From assembly GCA_017623935.1 (NCBI GenBank), contig JAGAOC010000039.1:21136-85135 (forward strand): DNA of 64,000 nt. Direction: 5' to 3'. The stretch's first letter is position 1. Each line of letters begins with the position of its first letter. Below, in pieces: positions 44,875 through 54,222 of the stretch. This stretch comes from Agathobacter sp. (lineage in GTDB: Bacteria > Bacillota > Clostridia > Lachnospirales > Lachnospiraceae). Both the position numbers and the translations under genes were made by a program. The notes beneath the pieces are model-generated. The model worked only from the letters and a program-made list of their open reading frames with translations, searched no databases and was not told the origin of the DNA.

Positions 44875-45270
44875 ATGAAAGAAAAGTTACGTCAATTTAT
44901 GCAGGGAAGAAATGGAGCAGATGAGTTGTCCAGCGTTAGTTCCATTGTAGTGATCGTGTTATTGCTACTCAGTCTTTTTACCCGCTGGTCAATTTTTTAC
45001 ATACTGGGACTTGCTCTTATGATCTATATGTATTTTCGGATGTTTTCCAGAAATATTGCTAAGAGAAGAGCTGAGAACCAGAAATTTTTAAATTTGCGTT
45101 ACAATGCAGTGGTGGCGTGGAATAAGAAAAAGAATCAGTTTGCTCAGAGAAAGACCCATCGCTTTTTCAAATGTCCATCCTGTAAACAGAAGGTGCGTGT
45201 ACCAAAAGGAAGAGGTAAGATCTGTATTACCTGTCCAAAGTGTAAGACAGAATTTATAAAGAAATCATAA
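44875..45270 (+). CDS. Membrane zinc-ribbon protein
   Basis: A 131-residue protein. Residues 20-65 hold two close membrane helices (SSIVVIVLLLLSLF and IFYILGLALMIYMYF). A basic linker follows, then a C-terminal zinc ribbon CPSC...CITCPKC (about residues 100-122). The site ACGGAG precedes the ATG. It begins a three-gene unit with the DUF5685 and DnaJ genes, 15 bases before the next one. Function unknown; position suggests a membrane partner for the other two. Confidence 0.7.
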   Translation: MKEKLRQFMQGRNGADELSSVSSIVVIVLLLLSLFTRWSIFYILGLALMIYMYFRMFSRNIAKRRAENQKFLNLRYNAVVAWNKKKNQFAQRKTHRFFKCPSCKQKVRVPKGRGKICITCPKCKTEFIKKS

Positions 45271-45285
45271 CATTCCGGAGGAAAT

Positions 45286-46128
45286 ATGTTTGGCTATATT
45301 AATGTGAATCGGAAGGAATTATCCGAGGAGAATCAATCCGCATATCAGTCATACTATTGTGGGCTTTGCCAGAGTTTAAAAGAGCATTATGGTGCAAAGG
45401 GACAGGTGTTGTTGAATTACGACATGACGTTTCTTGTTGTGTTGTTGACAGGGCTCTATGAGAATGAAAATAAGCAGGAATCTTTTATCTGTGCACTGCA
45501 TCCTACTAAGAAGAGAACATGTTTTAGGAATGAGACAACAGATTATGCGGCAGCCATGAACGTATTACTTGCCTATCACAATCTGGTAGATGACTGGAAG
45601 GATGAACATAATTATACCAAGCGTACCATGGCAAATGCCCTTAAGAAAAGCTATGATATTGCAGCACAAGAGTATCCAAGACAGGTGCAGGCACTAGAAG
45701 ATTACTTGGAGAAATTAGAGAAGTACGAGAAAGCAGAAGAGCATAATATTGATCTGGTGGCAGGACTTACCGGAGAGATGTTGGGAGAACTGTTTGCTTG
45801 GAAACAGGACGAGTGGTACAACGAGCTAAAGACATTAGGTTATTACATGGGAAAATTCATTTATCTGATGGATGCCTATGAAGATTTAGATAAAGATGAA
45901 AAGAAGGGGGCTTATAATCCTCTTCACTATTTGAAACAGGAGAGCGGTCAGGATTTTGAGACTTTGTGCAGACTTATGATGACCAGCATGATCTCAGAGA
46001 GTGCTAAGTCTTTTGAGAGATTGCCGATCTTGCTCCATGCAGATATTTTGCGTAACATTTTGTATTCTGGAGTTTGGTCCAAGTATGAATACATTCAGTT
46101 AAAGAAGAAAAAGAGGACGAAAAAATGA
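45286..46128 (+). CDS. DUF5685 family protein
   Basis: A 280-residue soluble helical protein. The N-terminus [21 protein letters not shown]...[14 protein letters not shown] is the DUF5685 signature, with CGLC as a possible metal or redox site. Aspartates occur in D-x-x-D patterns ([32 protein letters not shown]). The second lies where polyprenyl-synthase-like folds hold metal, but this is only a resemblance. It overlaps the DnaJ gene by four bases (ATGA). Function unknown. Confidence 0.82.
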   Translation: MFGYINVNRKELSEENQSAYQSYYCGLCQSLKEHYGAKGQVLLNYDMTFLVVLLTGLYENENKQESFICALHPTKKRTCFRNETTDYAAAMNVLLAYHNLVDDWKDEHNYTKRTMANALKKSYDIAAQEYPRQVQALEDYLEKLEKYEKAEEHNIDLVAGLTGEMLGELFAWKQDEWYNELKTLGYYMGKFIYLMDAYEDLDKDEKKGAYNPLHYLKQESGQDFETLCRLMMTSMISESAKSFERLPILLHADILRNILYSGVWSKYEYIQLKKKKRTKK

Positions 46129-46799
46129 CAGATCCATATCAGGTGCTGGGAGTGTCCCGGAATGCATCCGATGACGAAATCAAAAAAGCATATCGTAATC
46201 TAAGCCGGAAATACCACCCGGATGCTAATGTGAATAATCCGAATAAGGATCAGGCAGAGGAGAAATTCAAGAAGATCCAGCAGGCTTATGATCAGATCAT
46301 GAAAGAGAAACAGCAGGGATATAGTTCAGGAAATGCCAGCGGTTATCAGTATAATGATGGCGGATTTGGAGATTTTGGCGGTTTCGGTGGCTTTGGTGGC
46401 AGATATGAGTATACAGGCAACCGTTATAACACGGGACAGGATACTCCTCTTATGCAGGCGGCTGCTAATTATATCCGGAATCAGCATTATGCAGAAGCAA
46501 TCAATGTGTTAAATCAGATCCCATTCTCTGAGCGCCAGGGCAAGTGGTATTATTTCAGTGCTGTGGCAAATCATGGAATTAATAACACGGCAACGGCCTT
46601 AGAGCATATTCGAAGAGCGATAGAATTAGAACCAAGCAATCTGCAGTACCGCCAGTTCCAGCAGATACTGGAGAATGGTGGAAGCTGGTACAGCAATATG
46701 GGAAGTGGCTACGACAGACCATATTCCGGCTATCGTAGCTTTTGTCTGGATCTTATGTTGGCACAGTTATTCTGCACTTGTTGTTGCAGACCATGTTAG
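46125..46799 (+). CDS. DnaJ-domain protein with TPR-like C-terminus
   Basis: A 224-residue protein: J domain at residues 1-65 with intact HPD ([14 protein letters not shown]), a glycine/phenylalanine-rich stretch (about 75-100), then a TPR-like part (about 115-185, [12 protein letters not shown]...[13 protein letters not shown]). It ends in a cysteine cluster [10 protein letters not shown]. It lacks the zinc-finger domain of full DnaJ. It should recruit an Hsp70 to a client, possibly the DUF5685 protein, to which it is translationally coupled. That pairing is inference. Confidence 0.85.
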   Translation: MTDPYQVLGVSRNASDDEIKKAYRNLSRKYHPDANVNNPNKDQAEEKFKKIQQAYDQIMKEKQQGYSSGNASGYQYNDGGFGDFGGFGGFGGRYEYTGNRYNTGQDTPLMQAAANYIRNQHYAEAINVLNQIPFSERQGKWYYFSAVANHGINNTATALEHIRRAIELEPSNLQYRQFQQILENGGSWYSNMGSGYDRPYSGYRSFCLDLMLAQLFCTCCCRPC

Positions 46800-46835
46800 A
46801 TTTGGTGTATTATAAAATAAAAGGATGTGATCAAT

Positions 46836-47312
46836 ATGTCCAATAAAATGATTCTATACCATGGAAGTAAAGAGATTATTGAGATACCTGAGATTAGGAT
46901 TCAAAAGTATAATAAAGACTTTTATTTTGGTTTTTACTGTACTCTTTATCCGGAACAGGCAAAGCGTTGGGCTACAAGATTTGATGGGATTGGGTATTTG
47001 AATGAATATGAATATGTACCAAATGACGCATTGAAAGTGAAGATATTCTCGGAAATGACGGAAGAATGGTTGGATTTTATTGCAGCCTGCAGGATGGGCA
47101 ATTCGCACGATTATGATATTGTTGAGGGGCCGATGGCTGACGATACGATATTTAATTATGTCCAGAATTTTATTGATGGAAAAATTACCAGAGAAGCATT
47201 TTGGAGCCTGGCAAAATTCAAAAAACCAACGCATCAGATTAGTTTTCATACAGTAAGGGCTTTGACTACTTTGAAGTTTTTGAAAGGAAGCGAAGTAAGA
47301 GATGAAAAATGA
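46836..47312 (+). CDS. DUF3990 family protein (possible ADP-ribosyltransferase-fold toxin)
   Basis: A 158-residue protein beginning MSNKMILYHGSKEIIEIPEI. The LYHGS segment and F-Y-F-G-F-Y-C-T-L...A-K-R-W-A match DUF3990, which I recall being grouped with ADP-ribosyltransferase folds. The ATG at 46836 follows AAAGGATG; a GTG at 46827 overlaps that site. It overlaps the next gene by 11 bases. Two-gene units of a DUF3990 protein with a DUF3791-type partner look like toxin-antitoxin pairs. Activity is not shown by sequence alone. Confidence 0.75.
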   Translation: MSNKMILYHGSKEIIEIPEIRIQKYNKDFYFGFYCTLYPEQAKRWATRFDGIGYLNEYEYVPNDALKVKIFSEMTEEWLDFIAACRMGNSHDYDIVEGPMADDTIFNYVQNFIDGKITREAFWSLAKFKKPTHQISFHTVRALTTLKFLKGSEVRDEK

Positions 47313-47745
47313 TAATGCTTTATTTTTTACATGTAGTTTGATTGAGTATATCGGTAGACAGCAGAAGCAAAGAAGATCTGTCGTGGTACAATATTTAGGA
47401 AAAAACACTATAAAACGAATATACGAATATGCAGATGTTTTTCATTGTGAGCCAATCGAAAAAGTGGCAGATGAATTTGTTTGTAGTTGTAAGATACCAG
47501 TGGATTCCTTTGATAATATTGAAAAGTGCAGATATGAAGTGCCGGATTATTGGACGATTGGCGAAGTTTATGAGCGTCTGATTGAGGATATATTTGAGAA
47601 TTCGGAAAGTAGTATAATTGAATGTATCATTGAAGCATATTCATCATGGATCAGTGATGCAATATCGAATTATAATACGGATTTTTATTATCAGTCACGA
47701 GAATATATTAGTGAATGTTATCAAGAAGGTAGAATTTGCGCATAG
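47302..47745 (+). CDS. DUF3791-like protein (possible antitoxin partner)
   Basis: A 147-residue protein, MKNDNALFFTCSLIEYIGRQQKQ...YLGKNTIKRIYEYADVFHCEPIEKV. The first 60 residues resemble DUF3791-type proteins that accompany DUF3990 genes. The rest is acidic and helical (VPDYWTIGEVYERLIEDIF). It starts inside the DUF3990 gene (11-base overlap), so the two are made together. A small acidic partner with coupled translation fits an antitoxin, but this is inference. Confidence 0.65.
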   Translation: MKNDNALFFTCSLIEYIGRQQKQRRSVVVQYLGKNTIKRIYEYADVFHCEPIEKVADEFVCSCKIPVDSFDNIEKCRYEVPDYWTIGEVYERLIEDIFENSESSIIECIIEAYSSWISDAISNYNTDFYYQSREYISECYQEGRICA

Positions 47746-47772
47746 AGTTTACAGTGATAGTGGACATAACTA

Positions 47773-47837
47773 AACCACCGGTTAATAGGTAGTATTTGTC
47801 AAATTGACAAGCTATTATCTCTTAGCCAGTGGTTTTT
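47773..47837 (+). terminator. Probable terminator after the DUF3990 pair
   Basis: AACCACCGG pairs with CCAGTGGTT with one mismatch across a loop that itself holds a TTGTCAA-TTGACAA inverted repeat; TTTTT follows. Confidence 0.55.
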
Positions 47838-47857
47838 GTGTTTACTTATGATTCATG

Positions 47858-48286
47858 TTAGATCTCATCCACATAATCGTCTTGATCAAGGTCTCTTGCG
47901 CCAATATCCATGGTACTCATGGTGCGGCGTTTGAGACGAGCGGTCTCAGAAGCCTTTAAAATGTAGGACTTGATCTCCTTTGCATGGCGGATATGAACTA
48001 ATTTCAATTCAGGATTGGTCACATCTCCGGTATAGCAGGTAATGGTTGCAAGTCTAAAGATACGCTCCATCAGGCTGATGGTCAGTTTCACGTCTTGAAT
48101 CTTATACATATAGCAATCATCTTCAACAGTCTTTAACAAGCCATGATTAGTAGTAAGTAAAGATGGTGTGATGGTATACTTGGTAAAAGTCCAAGGAAGT
48201 CCCAAGAAAAGCAGGCGTTTTCTTTCGGTAAACATCACAGCGTCATCATCATCTGATTCTGGGGTTACAATATTTTCTTCGATCAT
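47858..48286 (-). CDS. PH-domain (DUF304/bPH2-like) protein
   Basis: A 142-residue protein. An acidic N-terminus is followed by a bacterial pleckstrin-homology-like core: TKYTITPSLLTTNHGLLKTVEDDCYMYKIQDVKLTISLMERIF. Unlike many DUF304 proteins it has no membrane helix. The ATG at 48286 follows AGGAGGATC; the open frame to 48370 has no site and runs through the 5' region. It is divergent from pyrB. Role unknown; such domains often mediate protein contacts. Confidence 0.82.
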   Translation of the reverse strand: MIEENIVTPESDDDDAVMFTERKRLLFLGLPWTFTKYTITPSLLTTNHGLLKTVEDDCYMYKIQDVKLTISLMERIFRLATITCYTGDVTNPELKLVHIRHAKEIKSYILKASETARLKRRTMSTMDIGARDLDQDDYVDEI

Positions 48287-48483
48287 TTTAGGATCCTCCT
48301 GATAAATCAATTTTATATTTTTTATTTCGTGAGTTCTTTTTGCTACAATTTTATTGTACTGGAAAAACATAAAAATGCAAAGGTATTTTATCTTGAATTC
48401 TGTAAATGATTAGTATATGATGATTAAGATGTAAAAGTCATTTAGCTAAAATTAAAAATTGTTGAGATACAAGGAGGAGAAAA

Positions 48484-49401
48484 ATGCGTCATTTAATGAG
48501 TCCATTGGATCTTTCCGTAGAAGAACTGGATCAGCTTTTGGATCTGGCGAACGATATTGAAAAGAATCCGGAAAAATATGCCCATGCTTGTCAGGGCAAG
48601 AAGCTTGCTACCTGCTTTTATGAGCCAAGTACAAGAACGAGGTTGAGTTTTGAAGCGGCAATGTTGAATCTGGGTGGTTCTGTTTTAGGATTTCATAGTG
48701 CAGATTCCTCTTCCGCAGCTAAGGGAGAAAGTGTATCCGATACGATCCGTGTGATCTCCTGTTATGCAGATATCTGTGCGATGCGTCATCCGAAGGAAGG
48801 TGCAGCACTGGTAGCTTCTGAAAAATCTACGATCCCAGTGATCAATGCTGGAGATGGTGGACATCAGCATCCAACTCAGACATTAACCGATCTTCTGACC
48901 ATCCGTTCCTTAAAAGGCAGACTGGACAATATTACCATCGGACTTTGCGGAGACTTAAAATTCGGAAGAACCGTACATTCTCTGATCAATGCGCTGATCC
49001 GCTATCATAATGTAAAATTTGTTCTGATCTCACCGGAAGAATTAAAGATCCCGGATTATATCCGAGATGATGTGTTAAAAGCGAATGGAGTAGAATTCCA
49101 GGAAGTAGAACGTTTAGAGGACGCTATGGAGCAGTTAGATGTACTTTATATGACACGAGTACAGAGAGAGCGTTTCTTCAATGAAGAGGATTACGTTCGA
49201 CTGAAAGATTTCTATGTGCTGACCAAAGCAAAAATGGAACTGGCAAAAGAGGACATGCTGGTGCTTCATCCACTGCCACGAGTAAATGAGATCGCAGTAG
49301 AAGTGGATGATGACCCAAGAGCTGCATATTTTAAACAGGCACAGTATGGAGTCTATGTGCGAATGGCACTGATCCTGACATTGCTTGGAATTCAGGTGTA
49401 G
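48484..49401 (+). CDS. pyrB: Aspartate carbamoyltransferase, catalytic subunit
   Basis: A 305-residue enzyme making carbamoyl-aspartate, the first committed step of pyrimidine synthesis. The carbamoyl-phosphate loop [13 protein letters not shown], the AAKGES loop and HPLPRVNEI near the C-terminus are intact. The site AAGGAGGAG precedes the ATG. The regulatory subunit follows 12 bases later. I see no PyrR-type attenuator in the 113-base gap upstream in this copy. Confidence 0.97.
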   Translation: MRHLMSPLDLSVEELDQLLDLANDIEKNPEKYAHACQGKKLATCFYEPSTRTRLSFEAAMLNLGGSVLGFHSADSSSAAKGESVSDTIRVISCYADICAMRHPKEGAALVASEKSTIPVINAGDGGHQHPTQTLTDLLTIRSLKGRLDNITIGLCGDLKFGRTVHSLINALIRYHNVKFVLISPEELKIPDYIRDDVLKANGVEFQEVERLEDAMEQLDVLYMTRVQRERFFNEEDYVRLKDFYVLTKAKMELAKEDMLVLHPLPRVNEIAVEVDDDPRAAYFKQAQYGVYVRMALILTLLGIQV

Positions 49402-49413
49402 AAAGGAGTCGCT

Positions 49414-49857
49414 ATGTTAAATATTAGTGGAATTCATGAAGGGTTCGTTTTAGACCATATCAAAGCAGGAATGAGTATGCAGATCTATCATGATCTGAAA
49501 TTAGACAAGTTGGACTGCACCGTGGCGATCATTAAAAATGCCAAAAGTAATAAAATGGGCAAAAAGGATATTATCAAAGTAGAATGTCCTATCGAATCTT
49601 TAGATCTGGATATTTTAGGATATATTGATCACAACATTACCGTGAATGTGATCCAGGGAGATAAGATCGTTGATAAGAAGATCCTGACTCTGCCAACTCA
49701 GATCAAGAACGTGATCCGTTGTAAGAACCCAAGATGTATCACTTCCATCGAGCAGGAATTAGATCAGATCTTTGTACTGACCGATCCGGCGAAAGAAGTA
49801 TATCGTTGTAAATATTGCGAAGAGAAATATGTAAATCCAAAGAAGAAAAAGCATTAA
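49414..49857 (+). CDS. pyrI: Aspartate carbamoyltransferase, regulatory subunit
   Basis: A 147-residue subunit that gives ATCase its allosteric response to nucleotides. The N-terminal half is the nucleotide-binding domain (GMSMQIYHDLKLDKLDCTVAII). The C-terminal zinc site is intact: CKNPRC (C-x4-C) and CKYC (C-x2-C). The start follows AAAGGAGTCGC. A regulatory subunit is known from enteric bacteria, archaea and many Clostridia; its presence means ATCase here is feedback-controlled at protein level. Confidence 0.97.
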   Translation: MLNISGIHEGFVLDHIKAGMSMQIYHDLKLDKLDCTVAIIKNAKSNKMGKKDIIKVECPIESLDLDILGYIDHNITVNVIQGDKIVDKKILTLPTQIKNVIRCKNPRCITSIEQELDQIFVLTDPAKEVYRCKYCEEKYVNPKKKKH

Positions 49858-49886
49858 GAGATCTTTGGATATACCACAGAAAGCGG

Positions 49887-49927
49887 ACCACAGGAGAAGG
49901 GAATACTTCCTTTTCCTGTGGTTTTTT
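49887..49927. terminator. Terminator between pyrI and a convergent gene
   Basis: ACCACAGGA-GAAGGGAA pairs with TTCCTTTTCCTGTGGT, followed on the plus strand by TTTTTT. Confidence 0.85.
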
Positions 49928-49950
49928 GCGTCCGTCATGGCAAGCACAAT

Positions 49951-50352
49951 CTATTTTTCTGTGGTGCCTTGCTTACAAAGAAGCCGTTCGAAAGCAAGGC
50001 CTGCCATCAGCCAGTATGGGAAATAATCCAGCCTGACAATGCCCTTTATATTATGTTTGGAACCGGTATAATCCCAAGGACAGATATGGAGTTTTTTTAG
50101 GAAACTGCCACTGATAAATTCTCCAGTCATAATGCCAATGGAATATAAGGTTCCTCTTGCAAGAGTCGGCCATTTTTTGATCTTAGGATATAGTTCTCCA
50201 ATACAGGAAGCCATTCCATAAATTGGAAACATCCAAATAGAAGTAGTGCCTTTCAAGCGCATATCCCCCGGTCTCATGTTACCTATTGATGTAAAAAGGA
50301 TTTCCATACACCATCCGGTCAGACCGCATATCATAAAATTTTTCTGATTCAT
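49951..50352 (-). CDS. CmpB-like putative ABC transporter permease
   Basis: A 133-residue membrane protein of the PF06541 type (ABC_trans_CmpB). Marks are the start CGLTGWCMEILFTSIGN, the loop GTTSIWMFPIYG, and HICPWDY. It has about four short hydrophobic segments. The ATG at 50352 follows GTGAGGT; the GTG at 50364 is part of that site. Despite the family name, no ATPase gene is adjacent. It is convergent with pyrI. Function not established. Confidence 0.8.
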   Translation of the reverse strand: MNQKNFMICGLTGWCMEILFTSIGNMRPGDMRLKGTTSIWMFPIYGMASCIGELYPKIKKWPTLARGTLYSIGIMTGEFISGSFLKKLHICPWDYTGSKHNIKGIVRLDYFPYWLMAGLAFERLLCKQGTTEK

Positions 50353-50507
50353 GTTATACCTCACCCGTTTTTAGTATTTCCCATGAATATCTGTAGTTAT
50401 ACATATATTTTCCCGAAAAAAGGACAAAAACCCTGCAATGCTTGTCAAAATTGAATTTTTGGAATATAATAAAACGATATTATGTTTAAAAGCAGAGGGG
50501 TGGGTAC

Positions 50508-52742
50508 TTGGCAGCTTACGCCAACATCATTGTTGATATATCACTTGAAAAATTGGATAAGACTTTCCAGTACAGTATTCCTAAGGAATTAGAGGAACAG
50601 ATAACGGAGGGCGTTTGTGTCAGGATCCCTTTTGGAAAAAGAACCTTAACAGGCTATGTTCTAGAATGTACGGACATACCAGAATTTGAGGTGTCAAAGA
50701 TCCGCCCTATCATTGGGATCGAGAAGGGCAGTGTGGCAATGGAAGCCCAGCTCATTGCTCTAGCTGGATGGATGAAACGCAATTACGGTTCTACCATGAA
50801 TCAGGCATTAAAGACCGTACTTCCGGTAAAGCAGAAGGTAAAGCAGATTGAAAGAAAAAGACTGCTCTTAGAGATTACCAGAGAAGAAGCATATCGGAAG
50901 TTAGCTCTTTTTGAACAGAAGCATTACACCGCCAAAGCCCGGTTATTGGGGGCCTTGATTGAGGCGGGAGAGTTGGATTATCAGCTGGTAGTGCAGAAGT
51001 TGAATATCTCTCCTTCTACCATGAAGAGTCTGGAGAAAGATAAGATCATTTCCATAGAGAGTATGGCAGAGTACCGGAATCCGGTAAGCCATTTATCGCA
51101 AAAAGAGTATAGTCTGTCACTGAATCCGGCACAGCAGAAGGTGGTTGACCAAGTAGATGCAGACATAGAGCAGGGGCTTTCTAAGACTTATCTCTTAAAA
51201 GGTGTGACAGGCAGCGGTAAGACGGAAGTTTATATGGAACTCATTGCCCGAACCATTGCCAGAGGAAAACAGGCTATTGTGCTGATACCAGAGATTTCAC
51301 TGACTTTTCAGACAGTCATGAGGTTTTATGGACGGTTTGGAGACCGGGTATCTATCATGAATTCCCGGTTGTCTCAAGGGGAGCGATACGATCAGTTCCT
51401 TCGGGCGAAAAACGGGGATATTGATATTATGATCGGACCTAGATCGGCGCTATTTGCTCCTTTTTCTAATCTGGGGATCATCATTATAGATGAAGAACAT
51501 GAAAGCTCCTATAAGAGCGAGACGGTGCCGAGATATCATGCCAGAGAGACAGCTATTGAAAGAGCTGCCATGAACCAGGCAGCAGTGCTCTTAGGATCAG
51601 CAACCCCATCCGTGGAAAGCTATTATCAGGCACAGATTGGAAATTACACCTTACTGGAATTAAAGGAACGGGTCAAGAACCAGCCTTTACCAGAGTGTGA
51701 GATCATAGATCTTCGTCAGGAATTAAAAGAGGGTAACCGCTCCATATTGAGCAAACGGTTACAGGATCTGATGGAGGAAAAATTAGCAAAAAAGCAGCAG
51801 ATCATGCTGTTTTTGAATAGAAGGGGCGTAAGCGGGATCATGTCCTGTCGAGCTTGTGGACACGTAGTAAAATGTCCACATTGTGATGTGTCCCTTAGTA
51901 TGCATAATCATGGGAAAATGGTCTGCCATTACTGCGGATATGAAGAGGCAGTTCCTAAGGCTTGTCCATCCTGTGGTTCTAAATATATCAGTGGGTTCAA
52001 AGCTGGAACCCAGAAGATCGAGGAATTGGTGAAAAGCCGTTTCCCAGAAGCAAGGATCCTTCGAATGGATTATGACACCACCAGGACTAAGGATTCTTAT
52101 GAAAATATCTTACAGGCATTTGCTAATCAGCAGGCAGACATTCTAGTGGGAACTCAGATGATCGTAAAAGGGCATGATTTCCCTAATGTGACACTGGTTG
52201 GAATCCTTGCTGCAGATATGTCCTTGCACGTTAGTGATTATCATGGGGCTGAGAAGACTTTTCAGCTGATCACTCAGGCAGCAGGAAGAGCTGGTAGAGG
52301 AGATCTGGAAGGTCAGGTAGTCATACAGACTTATGATCCGGAGCATTATGCCATTTTAACGGCAAAAGACCAGGATTACGAAGCCTTTTATGATCAGGAG
52401 ATCGTATATAGACAGATGCTTCATTATCCGCCGGTGTGGAACCTTATGGTGATCCTTGCCACAGGAAAGCAGGAAGAGGAGCTATCTTACGCCTGTGACT
52501 GGATCTCGAAGGAGATTGGAAAAAGGATAGAGATTGGGAAAGTTCCGGTACAGATGATCGGTCCGGCAGACGCCCAGATCGCGAAGATCAGTGATGTGTA
52601 CCGCAAGGTCATTTATCTAAAGACCAAAGATTATAAGACTTTAGTGATGATCAAGGATTGGACAGAACGGTTTATAAAAGATAAAAAAGCATTTAGTAAT
52701 GTTTCCATACAATTTGATTTTAACCCAATAAGTGGATTTTAA
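50508..52742 (+). CDS. priA: Primosomal protein N' (PriA helicase)
   Basis: A 744-residue replication-restart helicase. Walker A is GVTGSGKTEVYMEL (about residues 227-240), Walker B is the DEEH box in IIIDEEHESSY, and the zinc-binding insert has paired cysteines (CRAC...CPHC...CHYC...CPSC). The start is TTG at 50508 after AGAGGGGTGG; no ATG lies nearby in frame. It heads the long operon through thiN. A short imperfect duplication of its last codons (CCAATAAGTG...) lies at 52722-52758. Confidence 0.96.
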   Translation: MAAYANIIVDISLEKLDKTFQYSIPKELEEQITEGVCVRIPFGKRTLTGYVLECTDIPEFEVSKIRPIIGIEKGSVAMEAQLIALAGWMKRNYGSTMNQALKTVLPVKQKVKQIERKRLLLEITREEAYRKLALFEQKHYTAKARLLGALIEAGELDYQLVVQKLNISPSTMKSLEKDKIISIESMAEYRNPVSHLSQKEYSLSLNPAQQKVVDQVDADIEQGLSKTYLLKGVTGSGKTEVYMELIARTIARGKQAIVLIPEISLTFQTVMRFYGRFGDRVSIMNSRLSQGERYDQFLRAKNGDIDIMIGPRSALFAPFSNLGIIIIDEEHESSYKSETVPRYHARETAIERAAMNQAAVLLGSATPSVESYYQAQIGNYTLLELKERVKNQPLPECEIIDLRQELKEGNRSILSKRLQDLMEEKLAKKQQIMLFLNRRGVSGIMSCRACGHVVKCPHCDVSLSMHNHGKMVCHYCGYEEAVPKACPSCGSKYISGFKAGTQKIEELVKSRFPEARILRMDYDTTRTKDSYENILQAFANQQADILVGTQMIVKGHDFPNVTLVGILAADMSLHVSDYHGAEKTFQLITQAAGRAGRGDLEGQVVIQTYDPEHYAILTAKDQDYEAFYDQEIVYRQMLHYPPVWNLMVILATGKQEEELSYACDWISKEIGKRIEIGKVPVQMIGPADAQIAKISDVYRKVIYLKTKDYKTLVMIKDWTERFIKDKKAFSNVSIQFDFNPISGF

Positions 52743-52771
52743 GCCAATAAGTGATTTTAAGGAGGAAAATT

Positions 52772-53245
52772 ATGGCACTTAGACAAATTCGGATCCAGGG
52801 AGATCCTGTATTAGAGAAATCCTGTAGAGCGATCACAGAGATGACCCCAAAGTTACAGACATTGATTGACGATATGTTTGAAACCATGTATGAAGCAAAT
52901 GGCGTAGGACTTGCGGCACCACAGGTAGGGATCTTAAAGAGAGTGGTTGTGATCGATGTAGGAGATGGTCCTATCTGTATGATCAATCCTGAGATCATCG
53001 AAAGCTCAGGAGAGCAGACCGGAGACGAAGGATGTTTAAGTCTTCCAGGCAAAGCAGGTCAGGTAACCAGACCGAATTATGTCAAAGCCCGCTTCCTGGA
53101 CGAAGATATGGAAGAATATGAGATTGAAGGAACAGAGCTGTTGGCGCGTTGTATCTGTCATGAACTGGAACACTTAGATGGACATATGTATACCGAAAAA
53201 GTAGTAGGACCACTTCATGATGTAACCTACGAAGAAGAGGATTAA
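52772..53245 (+). CDS. def: Peptide deformylase
   Basis: A 157-residue iron/zinc enzyme that removes the N-formyl group from new proteins. All three motifs are intact: GVGLAAPQVG, EGCLS and HELEHLDG. The ATG at 52772 follows AAGGAGG. It is followed at once by fmt, so the enzymes that add and remove the formyl group are in one operon. Confidence 0.97.
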   Translation: MALRQIRIQGDPVLEKSCRAITEMTPKLQTLIDDMFETMYEANGVGLAAPQVGILKRVVVIDVGDGPICMINPEIIESSGEQTGDEGCLSLPGKAGQVTRPNYVKARFLDEDMEEYEIEGTELLARCICHELEHLDGHMYTEKVVGPLHDVTYEEED

Positions 53246-53249
53246 GAAC

Positions 53250-54182
53250 ATGAGAGTGATTTTTATGGGAACACCGGATTTTGCGGTGGGAACATTGGAA
53301 GAGATAATAAAAGCAGGACATGAAGTTGCGCTGGTAGTGACCCAGCCGGACAAACCAAAGGGTAGAGGAAATGCAGTTCAGTTTACTCCGGTAAAAGAGT
53401 GTGCCCTTGCTCATGATATTCCGGTCTTTACCCCAAGCAAAGTGCGAGAATCTGAGAATATTGAATATCTGAGAAAAATTGGAGCGGATATCATCATTGT
53501 GGCAGCTTTTGGGCAGATCTTGCCGAAGGCAATCTTAGATATGCCAAAATACGGCTGTGTGAATGTTCATGCTTCCCTGCTTCCAAAATACCGTGGAGCA
53601 GCACCAATTCAGTGGGCAGTCATCAATGGAGATGAAGTGTCTGGTGTTACGATTATGCGTATGAATGAAGGGATCGATACAGGAGATATGATCGCCAAGA
53701 GAGAGTTCCGTCTGGCTGAGGATGAGACCGGAGGAAGTCTCTTTGATAAGTTGGCAGATCTGGGAGCAAAGCTTTGCGTAGAGACTATGGAAATGATCGA
53801 AAATGGTACTGCAGTCTATACACCACAGGATTCGGAGGCGGCCACTCATACTTCTATGATCCGAAAGGAAATGGGAGATATTTCCTGGAATCGAAGTGCA
53901 GTAGACATTGAGCGCCTCATTCGAGGATTAAATCCATGGCCAAGTGCGTATACTCATTTAGATGGAAAAACTTTCAAGATCTGGAAAGCTCAGATCATTT
54001 CAGAAGGAACAGAGTACAATCCGGGCTGTATTGTAAAAGTTGGCAAAAATGAACTCTGGGTACAGACAGGAGAGGGCATTTTAAGCTTACTGGAAGTACA
54101 GATCGAAGGAAAGAAACGAATGGATATCGGATCCTTTTTACGGGGATATCCAGTGAAAGAAGGAGACTTCTTTCAGGTGTAA
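53250..54182 (+). CDS. fmt: Methionyl-tRNA formyltransferase
   Basis: A 310-residue enzyme that formylates initiator Met-tRNA from 10-formyl-THF. The N-terminal RVIFMGTPDFAV, the NVHASLLPKYRGAAPIQWAVINGD segment with catalytic N-x-H, and GVTIMRMNEGIDTGD are all present. It starts only four bases after the def stop. The C-terminal tRNA-binding domain is complete. Confidence 0.97.
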   Translation: MRVIFMGTPDFAVGTLEEIIKAGHEVALVVTQPDKPKGRGNAVQFTPVKECALAHDIPVFTPSKVRESENIEYLRKIGADIIIVAAFGQILPKAILDMPKYGCVNVHASLLPKYRGAAPIQWAVINGDEVSGVTIMRMNEGIDTGDMIAKREFRLAEDETGGSLFDKLADLGAKLCVETMEMIENGTAVYTPQDSEAATHTSMIRKEMGDISWNRSAVDIERLIRGLNPWPSAYTHLDGKTFKIWKAQIISEGTEYNPGCIVKVGKNELWVQTGEGILSLLEVQIEGKKRMDIGSFLRGYPVKEGDFFQV

Positions 54183-54222
54183 AAGATAAGACCGGTAACA
54201 AGGCGTGGAGGGAGATGAGGAA

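Noticed and set aside
46854-47408. 184-codon minus-strand frame
   Set aside because: Antisense to the DUF3990 gene, which has the ribosome binding site and family match.
48371-48483. PyrR-type attenuator before pyrB
   Set aside because: No anti-terminator/terminator pair or PyrR-binding loop visible; ATCase is likely controlled by PyrI.
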